Shown: one piece after another, positions 10,393 through 19,114 of the stretch
Numbering within the stretch: the stretch's first letter is position 1
Layout: each line of letters opens with the position of its first letter
Assembly (NCBI GenBank): GCA_033439255.1
Contig: CM065880.1
Coordinates: 868,001-932,000, forward strand
From: Hericium rajendrae
Taxonomy: Eukaryota > Basidiomycota > Agaricomycetes > Russulales > Hericiaceae
DNA: 64,000 nucleotides
Direction: 5' to 3'
Program-made: the position numbers and the translations under genes
Notes under the pieces: generated by a model
Told to the model about the DNA's origin: nothing
The model's input: the letters and a program-made list of their open reading frames with translations, nothing else
The model's database searches: none

Positions 10393-10739
10393 AGTCTCGA
10401 CACTTCAAGCTCAAGCCTTCTCGGAGTTTCGGCACTCTTACGACTTTTTCGACCCAGTTATTCCGAAGTTTTGTTTGGTTCTATTTGTAGGAGCATACAC
10501 AAGGCCAAGCAATTCTGCTATAAAACCCACAAAATAAGCACTAGCAAAGAGAAGTATACAAGGAGCTGTTCAACCATACAACAAAGAGAAAAACCTGATA
10601 AACTCCTCGAACGACTAGGTACATCCGGGAAAGTGGAAAACCTGATAGTATCTAGGGTAGTGTGATTTGATTTATATTTTGGGTTGTTCATAAGCCTGGA
10701 ATATATACTCATATCCTTCGAACCACGCCACCGTCACGA

Positions 10740-10859
10740 CAACGGCTCACTCTCGTCATCAAGCATTGCACAATCACGATCAACCAGGTGGAGGAGCTGC
10801 GAAGCCTTGCAGATGTAGAATGGGACTATCTGCAGTCTCCGTTGACAGGAGAGGATTGA
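10740..10859 (+). pseudogene. possible F-box-protein C-terminal fragment
   Basis: One frame running from the LTR edge to a stop at 10857-10859 ends with VEELRSLADVEWDYL and a short tail. Many basidiomycete F-box proteins end with a similar word pattern (a 'cxIxxxxvxxLxxLVxVdWDg' type ending), so this may be the 3' end of an F-box gene cut off by the LTR insertion. No F-box or upstream exon is present. The fragment is short and the assignment is weak. Confidence 0.3.
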
Positions 10860-10928
10860 AGGGTGCGCGGAACCTGTGGGGGAGCCTGGCTCGAATTACG
10901 AAATTTGGTTACCACATGTATTTTTAAT

Positions 10929-11360
10929 TCACGCATCGCCGAAAGGAACTCCCTTCTCACTTATGATGTAAACATTGAGCATTCCTCCAAGTAAGAGCTC
11001 ACCCCTGTTGCCTTGCCGGTGACCCCCGCATAGTGCCAGCGGGGTGACCAGTTCAATACATGAAAGTAAGTAATCAATCCTGGAGCGATGGGCAGCTTTG
11101 CGAGCCTTTCGCTTTGGTATACCAAACACCGGTGGCGGGGCTGGCCTCCGCAGGGTAGCATGAGGACGAAGGCCATCTCGGACCAATGCGTGGTCAACCG
11201 GTGTGCTGTCCCGTGCACGGTCAGAGACTCTGCACGGTATCGGGACAATGGGTGCAGGCCGAGGGTGTTACAGTCCAGGAGCAAGCAATAGCTCTGTGGT
11301 GCGAGGCATGGAATAGGGGGTGTCGAGTTGGTGCGGGGTGTCGAAGACATCATGAGATGC
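10929..11360 (-). pseudogene. decayed copy of the last exon of the 14.5-15.5 kb gene
   Basis: On the minus strand this segment encodes a near copy of the C-terminus of the intact gene at 14489-15527. The shared core is TPVD..LVR.GLRP..., then LRRPAPPPVFGIPKR, then RKAA.RSR.D. The equivalent of the intact gene's stop codon is changed here (TAA to TAC), and an in-frame TAA lies near 11280, upstream of the conserved part, so the copy looks broken. It shows that the minus-strand cluster arose by duplication. Confidence 0.6.
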
Positions 11361-11369
11361 GGGAATGTG

Positions 11370-11890
11370 TGATTGCAGGAGCTTCATCTGGGGCGCTGGT
11401 TGCGGTACTCACCTCGCGTTTCGCGGCTTTGTATCCCTCCCGGTATGTGTCATTTCTGCCTTCTTTCCTCCCCATCGTTATCCCTGCTTCTAGTCCTTCC
11501 TCCCAGACCCCATACTCTGCCTCTTTGCATATGTGCATGAGGAAGTCAGTGTCGATCTCATCGATTGACATGGCGAGTGATGCGGGGGTGCTTACCTCAA
11601 GGCTACCCTGCTTAGTGCACTCGCTCGGACCCTCCTCATGACGCGCGCTCCGTCCTGCCTTCGTGCTTCCCACCAACCCCTCATGCCCTCGCGAAACCTG
11701 ACTTTCGCCCAGCCATCAGACCTGCCTCGTAGCCGTTCTGGATCGCGGTGGTGACGATGTCGTTGTGGAGCGTGCGATCGACGAAGTCCGGCTCAGACTC
11801 TGGTGATTCGTAAGTGGCAGCCGTATGGGGCTCACCCAGTTCGATGCCAGTCGTCGGCGGTTTCACGTCGTTGTGCGTGGGTGCGGGGCA
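11370..11890 (-). pseudogene. exons with Gly/Glu/Lys helical repeats, gene unresolved
   Basis: Two minus-strand blocks read as protein and end at good splice donors. One (about 11880-11600) contains NGYEAGLMAGRKSGF and needs a one-base frame change to continue into an Arg-rich helix ending before gtaagc near 11591. The next (about 11570-11412) contains EEGLEAGITMGRKEG and REGYKAAKRE, then the donor gtgagt. The GxxAGxxxGRKxG spacing recalls Yae1-type Gly repeats, but this is only a resemblance. The frame change suggests decay. No start could be fixed. Confidence 0.4.
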
Positions 11891-12029
11891 TTGTTAGACG
11901 CAGTCCAGGCCCCTACAGGGAGCGAGTTCTCGGGCTGGAGAGATGACCTTTCGAGGTCCGATTCAACAGGTGTCCGTTGATACCCCGAGCAGGGACAGCA
12001 CATGCGAAGATTGACGCAGCCTAGCACCA

Positions 12030-12830
12030 TTATGACGCTGTTCTGGTGAGTTTGTCGTGGTAATTAGCTGAGAGAAACTGAAACTCACAAGAAGCTCGCA
12101 ACAAGCAGCTTTTTTCGGCCCAAAATTCGACGCCAGATTCCCCACGGCGAGCGGCGAGCACCGTCATTAGGCCAAATAGTCGGAGTCGATGTCCGTGAAC
12201 GTCAACATTTACAGTCGCGCGAGCTCTGGGTGGAGCCCAGTGTGATCTGCGGTGTCATTCTCGTGAGTTCTTTTTCATTATTAGCCGAGGTGAATTGGAG
12301 CTCACCTTGAGGTCGCCAATAACAGTTATTTTGGTTTCAAAAATCGGGCCCAGAGGCCCCGCGGCGAGTGGGGACCGCTATCATTAGAGCAAATGTTCGT
12401 ATTCCGCAAAAGTTCACGCGCTGTCAGCAACGGCGCGGGCGTGGGGCGCAGCCCCACGCATGCTTGATGCTGGTGAGTGTTCCGAGCGCGCGGTTTTGAC
12501 GACGTTTCAGTTATTGACTTGATGTCTTCGTGGAAGGCGTTTGTCACCTCGGAGTTTTGAGGTCCAGGCTCCCGAGGCTTGCGGCAGTTGGACGTGGTAG
12601 ACGGAAGATATTCGTTGGCAATGCGAATGGACTTCCGTTCACACTGATCCGAGCGCTGGGCGTAGCCCAGCGCGTGCACTGACTCGCTATGTGACGCGGT
12701 CAGTCTCTTTCATCGAAATGAACCGAGGGGAAGGTGGACAGACCAGGAGCTCGAAAAACAAATTTTCGTTGCCCGGACATGTGGCTTTCAGGCCCCGCGG
12801 CGAGCAGCAGTCACACTCCAAAGATGAAGT
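12030..12830. repeat. four ~215-bp tandem repeats carrying hairpins
   Basis: Markers recur at a period of about 215-225 bp: ccacggcgag (12142), ccgcggcgag (12358), a degenerate copy near 12570 and ccgcggcgag (12797). Three units carry a hairpin at the same place: stems at 12226-12240, 12439-12459 and 12653-12673, each with a 5-base loop (tggag, cgcag, cgtag). Two units also carry a gtgagt...ctcac inverted repeat. Stems differ in sequence between units but stay paired. On the minus strand each hairpin lies shortly before a stop codon in one frame, so these may be duplicated exon ends. Confidence 0.7.
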
Positions 12831-12939
12831 GCTCATCGTCGTGGTGAGCGGTGGCGACACTGGGCGTATGTTCACACGCGCTCGCAGGGCACGTCATGGA
12901 GTTAGAAGTAAGTAAAGATTGGGGGGAGGAGGCCTTTGC

Positions 12940-13900
12940 GCACGGGGATAATGTGGTACTCACCTCGTATTCCCGCTCTGCCAGTCCCCTCTTGCGCGGC
13001 ACTTTCAAAATCCATACATCCGCTGTGCCGTCGCATTGCTGTCCACCTGAGCACCTTGAGCTAGACATCTCGAGGGCATCATCGTCAAGTATGTGGAGGT
13101 GGGACGCGTCTTCGCTCGTGGCGCCCGCTCTCCGCTGTTAGCGCGTGCACCAGAATGGCACCATTGTGGGCGCTCTGCGATGCCCGGGCGTGCTGAGTAC
13201 GGGTCATGTCTGCGATTCGGGCGTCACGCGCTCCAGCTGGACATCGAGCGCGATGTGGTTTCCCAGCGTCCGTTGCATGCCCTGCACACTCTCGCATTCT
13301 TGAATCCTTCGACATCACGTTCTATCCTCTCGATGACGCTGCTCACGGTGTGCATGTGTTCGAATCGGACTGGAAAATGTGGTGAGTGCCGCGTGCTTCA
13401 TTCTGAGAAGGCGGTCTTGTTTACCATTTCCCCTTTGCGTACCCTACTGATCTCGCTCGCCTACAGACTCTGCGCCTGATCGCATACCCTTCCGCAGGAC
13501 CAGTCTGGAGTGCCGTCCGCCAGTTCCAAACCGAAGGCGTCATCGTCAAGTTAGATGCGCGGATCTCATCTGGCATTCAGTTTCTGGCTGCTTTCGTCGC
13601 GCTTTTCGATCTCCCATGCGCTGACGCCTTTCCCGGATGAGCCGGTTCGGAGTTCGGCTGGATTCGACACCATGAGTGAGTTGTACTTTGCTTCGCGGAA
13701 TGGGATCTTGCTTACCATTTCTCGTGCACATAGCCTGCCGATCTCGCTCATCCACCGACTCTGCCCCTGCGCCCGCGTCCTCGAGCGCCGTCTGCCAGTC
13801 TCGCGCACAGCTCCATGGCATGCCAAGGGCGTCATCGTCAAGTTCGAGAGGCCGCGCCTTGCTTGCCATGCAACCGCCGGGCATCACGTCCTTTTTCACA
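12940..13900 (-). other. repeated minus-strand exons beginning LDDDAL
   Basis: Three minus-strand segments (starting near 13840, 13548 and 13085) begin with the same DNA, cttgacgatgaygcc, encoding LDDDAL or a shifted version. The first two are followed at the same distance by gtaagc/gtaaac donor-like words. The best segment reads LDDDALGMPWSCARDWQTAL and then an Asp/Glu-rich helix. A likely terminal piece reads SAWEIEKRDESSQKLNAR then stop (near 13566). The pattern fits duplicated exons of a gene family on the minus strand, but I could not join them into one frame, and decay is likely. Confidence 0.4.
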
Positions 13901-14450
13901 CGGGTGTTGGACGTGTTCGGGGGTCATTTGTGTGTGCTCGCTCTCGCGGTTCAAAGCGGACTGGAGGGGGGAGACTGGCGAGCGCTGTCTTCGTGGGCAC
14001 GCGATGCGTTTGCGGGGGTCCAAAATGCGCCGGTCTTCACCGGACCACCAGACTAGTGGGTAGAGTTGCGGGGACTTGCGAAGGGACGGGACTGGGGGCG
14101 TGGTGCTGATTAGCACTGGTCATGTCATCTGCGCGGACTCCACGGTGGTCCCCGGGCTCGTTGGCGGGCATATATGGGCGTGTGATGGGGCGGAGCGGGG
14201 CGGGCATGTTGTTCAATGTCTCGGCATGCATATGCGATGCAAGAGGGGTGGGGTGCTTACCCGAGGTACGTGTCCTCCCTGCATGTTGCTCGCGGTGTGC
14301 TCACCTCCGTACGTGGCCCAAGGCCGCTCTGCGACTCGTTCTCCACGGCGATGGGATATGTTGCATGACAGCATAATGTGCACGAGTCGTTGGGTCGGGG
14401 GAGAGGTTTTGGATGCGGGATAGGTCGTGTGGGGTGCAGGATATGGGTGA
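13900..14450. other. GC-rich, no resolved gene
   Basis: Open frames exist in all six frames because of high GC. A minus-strand donor-like ggtaagcacc near 14270 suggests further exons of the same duplicated family. Nothing can be assigned. Confidence 0.3.
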
Positions 14451-14488
14451 ATTATGATAAATGCCTAGCTACTATTACATGCAAGAAA

Positions 14489-15527
14489 TTAATCAACCCT
14501 GGAGCGACCGGCGGCTTTGCGCATCGGCCGCTTCGGTATACCGAACACGGGGGGCGGGGCTGGTCTCCGCAGTGCAGCAAGCGGTCGAAGACCCTCTCGG
14601 ACCAATGAGCGGTCGACCGGCGTGTTGTCCGGCGTGCGCGCGGAGACTCCGCGCGGTGCCGGAACAACGCGCAAAGGCTGGGGCAGCCGCCCTCCGGAAC
14701 TCATCATTGCGGGTCGCTGCCGCCGCGCGGAGGCATGAGATTGATGTCCCATGTCGACATCCGGAGGCGTGCGACCCACAGCAGGCTGGTCCGGCTGGTC
14801 TGAGCGGTGCGATGTCAGTATAAAAGCAATGACAGAAGAGTTGAGGAGGGATACGTACTACTGGTAGCGCGATGCCCTTCATATTGCAGAGACTCCGGCG
14901 ACTCTGCAAACAACCCGCGCCAGGCGTCAGCGTTGATGGGGCCTGCGAGCGTGAGCTCCGGAGGAGGGAGGGTATAGGCGGAGGGGGTGGGATCATATAT
15001 TGGATAGACCAGGTCTTGTGGAAGGTGAAAGATGGGGAAAGATGCATCAGAGATCTGTACTGTGATGGACATCAGCTGACGCATTTGTTCATGACAATCA
15101 GGAACGCACCATCCTCCCACCAGCGATGACCACAGAACTGCTCCGACCTTGCCATCCAGTATGACAGACTGAGACCATCGATATACACGTAATCGGAGAG
15201 CGCGTGGAGATCGACGTTCTCGGGCCGCATGGACGAGAGGACTCGCATGGTGTTGCGCATGAACGAGGGGACGGGGACTAGTGCGGTCTCCTCGGACACG
15301 TTGGCCGTGCTCGCTCGAATGGCATCGGCATGCTTCTACAAAGTACTGAATAGAAGCGGAGATGGTAGCCGAGGGTGACACACCAAACACTGGATGAAGC
15401 CATGCACCCAGGCGACACGCATGCCCGGAGGCATCAACGGGGATGTTGCCCTTGCAGCAACAAGACCAAGACCGACCGAGTCACAAGCAGCGGAGTATGC
15501 TGCATTGAGGTCCGCAATGGAAGACAT
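14489..15527 (-). CDS. uncharacterised 292-aa protein, intact member of a duplicated family
   Basis: Four exons (15527-15384, 15335-15110, 15059-14862, 14799-14489) join in frame through introns of 48, 50 and 62 bp with GT-AG ends, which supports the model. The protein starts MSSIADLNAAYSAACD, has a helical N-terminus, a Trp/His-containing middle (FCGHRWWEDG at about 118-127) and ends in a basic, Pro-rich tail with PPPVFGIPKR. No known domain was recognised. The tail is the part conserved in the broken copy at 10929-11360, so it may be a short binding motif or nuclear signal; that is inference. The gene is the upstream end of a minus-strand cluster of decayed relatives. Confidence 0.6.
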
Positions 15528-15880
15528 GATAAAGCTAGGATGAGCGATGATTGAAAACAGAGACCGCAGGTTAATAGTGACTGAGGAAGGCAATGATGTG
15601 GGGGGAGGGAAGGAGACCGAGCGCGGACTTTGATGCTGCTTTGTTTGTCACGTGTTGCGCATTTCATCGTCACAAAAATGATGTCACATCGTGCTGATGT
15701 AATCCGGTTCTGACCATCCGGTCCTAGTCAAGTCGGTCCGGCCGGACCAGCCCGGTTACCTGGATCTTATGTCATCTAACCTTAACCTGACTCAAAACTG
15801 ACTTTGTCTCAAACCCGAATCAAAGGGCAGGCATTCCGTGGCATGCGGCAACTCCCGGTCGGAGATGGAATGACTTTGCG
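15528..15880. other. divergent intergenic region
   Basis: About 350 bp separate the minus-strand gene from the plus-strand coiled-coil gene. It holds a cluster of ccgg-containing words (ggtccggccggaccagcccgg, split by one base here and there, near 15735-15755), and no coding signal. Confidence 0.4.
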
Positions 15881-17561
15881 ATGCATGGTCTGTCGTCTGT
15901 GAGTGTTAGGGAGGCCCATCGTGCGGAATGTCCTTGTCCAATGCCCTGCCACACTACCGCTTCTCGCTCTTCCACAAGCGTAACGTTCAACTGGACGACT
16001 CTCCGGGCCACTGTTGAGAGTATGGAATATCGGATTGGAAGAGATCTTGACGACGTGGCAGATGCGGGGATGGTAGACAGGCCGTGGTGCCTCGCTCGCA
16101 TTTGCAGTGACGCAGTAAGTGTCTATGCTATCTTCCAGCTACGTACACCCTGACGCGCATCGCAGGTCGTCATCGAAAAGGCGATTGCAGAAGTCAAGCG
16201 CCTCAAAGCTAGCACTCGGATTGACCGTCCCTCAGGTGGGAAATGCATCTTGGAGAGTTTCCCCCCTTTGCTCATCAAGGTTGCGGAGTGGTACAAGACT
16301 TGTTATGGTGGAGGCAGTGGGGTGATGCTAGCACCTGATGGAACCATTGTAGAGTCACTCCTACGGGCAGTGGAGAGGTTCCGGATGTCGAGGGGAGGGA
16401 TCAGACCGACGACAATGTTGGAGGGAGGACAAGGTAATGACTTTGTTGTATGTTCCTTGTTCTGCACTGATTTCAGATTTAGGCCCTGCAGCTCCAGACA
16501 AGCGTCAGCATGGGGATAAGGAGGGCCTAATTGCAGTGGAGGATAAGCTGGGCAATGAGGATAATGGATCAACTCGCAAAGGTGTGTTGTCTCATAGTAA
16601 TCTTGTATTGCACATTAACAGCTGTTGTGTAGGAAGTCCGCAGGTCATCGGGAGTGGAGACGTGTTAATGCCGACGATGCCTATAGTACCGGCAAAGAGG
16701 CGGAATTGTGAACCTGCACTCCAACGACCACCGCCGCCCAGTGCGATCACTGGCAGAGCATTCCACGGGCCAATCGTCCAGAGTCGTTATCTCCGGGCTA
16801 GCAGTCCGAGCTCTCTGCCGCACGACAACATCGATCCGAAGACCGCCCCGGGAAAAGGTTAGTTCATGTATCATTTCCGTTGCATGATCTCATCGGTTTC
16901 AGATGTACCTATGGTGTGGATCCAGGCCAAGGCCCAATCTTTAGTACAACTTCAGACGCGGACCGACAAAGACCGAACTGGTGCGGGTAGCCGAGCTTCT
17001 CAGGAGTGCCAGTCGGCACCTGGTCCATCTAGCGTAGGGACGACCACTCCGGAGCTCAGCCGGTACGAAAGAGGCAACGTCGCAGCTTCTTATGGCCAAA
17101 CCGGCTTGGTTAACATGAATATGCTGCATGACATTGACCAGCACATCAAAGGGCTGCATAAGAATGTTGATCATGTGTCCATGCAATTGGAGAAAGGCCT
17201 TCAGCGGTATTCCCTAGCTGCAGAGCAGGGCAACGTCATCCTCAATCGCATAGCTTCTCTGGAGCAGAGTGTGACGGTGATGAGACAGGAGCTGAAGGAG
17301 GGTATGAAGGATTTGGAGGACAAGCTCGACGATGTCTCTCGACAGGTTGCCGACTTAGAGTGTGAAGTCCCTGGTTTGTCCGACGCTCTCTCGACTCTTC
17401 GGCAGGACCATGATGACCTGTCTGAAGAGGTCCAACATCGGTTTGACACAGTCGCAGACCAATTCAGCTGGGTCAACACTCATATGCCCCTTCCTACTGA
17501 CGAGTTTTCGACGGACTCAGAATTGGGAGAATCCTCTGATAGCAACGTTGGAGATAAGTAG
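15881..17561 (+). CDS. uncharacterised 496-aa coiled-coil protein
   Basis: Five exons (15881-16114, 16166-16433, 16477-16581, 16633-16857, 16903-17561) join in frame with canonical splice sites. The first 170 residues are mixed, including a stretch KVAEWYKTCYGGGSG. Residues about 180-300 are low complexity and basic/Pro-rich (AKRRNCEPALQRPPPPS). From about residue 340 there is a long heptad-like coiled coil (LEQSVTVMRQELKEGMKDLE and onward), followed by an acidic Ser/Asp/Glu tail. No catalytic motif is seen. The layout resembles a scaffold or DNA-associated protein, but I do not recognise the family. The start at 15881 is the first ATG giving a continuous model; an upstream exon cannot be excluded. 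Confidence 0.6.
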
Positions 17562-17599
17562 TTCATATCATTGATCTGTGCATTCTTTTTGTGTCTGTC

Positions 17600-17880
17600 C
17601 GTGAGTCCGAATCTGCTGTATTCCAAATTTCTGTACCAGTCCGAATCTATTTTTTCATTCCCAGTCCGGAAATTTGTCAAGAGCTGAAGCATTGGAATTT
17701 GAATCCGGTACTCCAATAATCCGATGTTTCAGCCCTCTGGTAGTCCGGTAGTCCGGATTACCGGTAATCCAGTCATCCGGTGAACTAAGAGTCCGGTAAA
17801 GTGAGAATCCGAGTCCGAATAATACAAGTCCGAATCCGAGTCCGAGTCCGAGTCCGAATGTCCATGCAGTGGTCCGAGAC
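17600..17880. repeat. degenerate agtccg / gaatcc microsatellite tract
   Basis: The 3' flank of the coiled-coil gene is rich in agtccg, agtccgg and gaatccg words, culminating in a near-perfect (gagtcc)n run at 17834-17860. One minus-strand frame reads as Ser-Asp repeats, which I take as a by-product. Confidence 0.8.
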
Positions 17881-17923
17881 CGGGCTGGTGAATCCGGACA
17901 GGGACGAGGCCAGTTGAGCTGGG

Positions 17924-18129
17924 CCGTAGTTTGCGAGGCATTAAATATGGGTGACCGAGCTGCACCGTAGACTGCGGTACATATCTATGCAAGCCGACCC
18001 GTAACCTACGGTCTATTCCCAAATCCAGCTGGTTCGTGGCTTACGGACCAAAAACGGTGATTCCAGCTGGCTTTGACCAGCCCGTAACTTACGGCCTTAG
18101 GCCACTTTTGTCTGGCCCGTAGGTTGCGG
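17924..18129. promoter_or_regulatory. array of six CCG-N7-CGG-type palindromes
   Basis: Six 13-base elements lie at 17924, 17965, 17999, 18034, 18082 and 18117, spaced 34-48 bp apart. Four have the exact form CCG-N7-CGG (ccgtagactgcgg, ccgtaacctacgg, ccgtaacttacgg, ccgtaggttgcgg); the other two differ by one base in a half-site. The shared pattern is CCGTARnYTRCGG. Fungal Zn2Cys6 regulators bind paired CGG triplets in inverted orientation with a fixed spacer, so this could be a binding array. The nearest gene start downstream is at 19115. It could instead be a tandem repeat without function. Confidence 0.5.
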
Positions 18130-19030
18130 CCAAAGTCACACCATTGACTGGAAGGACTGCGACGGACTAGGCATGATTTGATATTGAGAACTCGATGCAC
18201 TACAGGGTGAGGTTTAGTTCCAGACTCAAATCGACGGAGTGTCTGATAGGATCATCCTAATATTGCCCTAGGACGTCCTTTATGGATGTCTGTTTTCTGG
18301 ATCGAATGAGAATGCTTGGTGCATTCTGATGGGAACATCTTGGTAGTCGCTGCTACCAGTATCATATATCAAATCTGCTTCTTTCAAGGTGAGTGAGCCT
18401 TCATCCTCAGCCTTCAATGAATTGATAATATCCCTGCGTATCGGCATTGATGGGAAAGTAGGAGATAACGGTGTCCCTGTGGCCTTTTCAACCCACTTTC
18501 TCGTATTCCTTCTTACTGAACAGGTGAAACACCTTTTTTGCTTTTTGTTTCTAGTTTATTTCTTTTACTTTTCTATCGCGGCCGTCAGATTTGGACTGTG
18601 TTTTATTAACGAGTGGGGATAGTGTTCGTGAACAATCAGGTATGCTACCGTATAGCTTTTCATCTTCTGCTGAAGTGGAATTACGACTTGTCGTCATAGA
18701 GGAGATATTGTTCATCCCGACTTATGACGGCACTATCCACGGATAAGGGGTGGGTGTTTTAGGGGCGAGAGGTGGGTGGAGGGTCAGGCGTGGATAGCCA
18801 CTACGTCACCACCTTCTTCATCGCGACGGCCAGTATGAAGGCCGTTAACTGACGCTCTTCCAAATGCCAAGCACAGAGGTTATGACCGCATCGGTTGCAT
18901 CATTCTCATGCTGCTGTGAGTTTCTGGATGTGCATCTCAGCGATGGACGTTCGTCTGACTATGACCACATTTCTTCGCATGGTTCATAACCCCGTGTTGT
19001 GCTCACATGGAACCTTGGGTGTTCCAAAAG
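18130..19030. other. no gene recognised
   Basis: Short open frames occur, including one of 77 codons from 18389 that is hydrophobic at its end, but there is no domain or clear splice model. The region leads up to the TATA box of the next gene. Confidence 0.4.
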
Positions 19031-19038
19031 TATATAAG
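19031..19038 (+). promoter_or_regulatory. TATA box
   Basis: The octamer tatataag lies 77-84 bases before the ATG at 19115 and is followed by a pyrimidine-rich leader. This supports the chosen start of the nine-exon gene. Confidence 0.6.
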
Positions 19039-19114
19039 ATAGCTTGTGAAATCAAGGCAGGCGGATATCTTCTTTCCTTTGCATTTTTGCTTACTCTCGC
19101 TCACATTCAAACTC

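Larger units (their letters stand above)
9360..10748 (+). mobile_element. decayed LTR with a short internal remnant (element A)
   Basis: This AT-rich segment matches, in the opposite orientation, the segment at about 27980-29500. Shared landmarks in order are a stretch rich in TTAnAAGC words, a block with cacagtag and tgtacatat, the promoter ggtatataaggagc near 10020-10034, the block actaggtacatccgggaaag near 10617-10636, and cgtcacgacaacggctc near 10733-10749. Conserved order with many changes between the copies shows two old insertions of one family. Neither has protein-coding sequence left, so these are mostly solo LTRs. I could not find matching flanking duplications, so the ends are approximate. 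Confidence 0.7.

Noticed and set aside
10261-10665. 134-codon frame with Thr-Thr-Phe repeats
   Set aside because: It is the 9-bp tandem repeat inside an LTR read in one frame; nothing suggests a protein.
10929-14790. Direct repeats at 11.0-11.4 kb and 14.5-14.8 kb taken as LTRs
   Set aside because: They encode the same protein C-terminus on the minus strand and have no TG...CA ends or target duplications, so gene duplication explains them better.
17729-18022. 97-codon minus-strand frame with Ser-Asp repeats
   Set aside because: It is the agtccg microsatellite read on the other strand; flanking frames are closed.
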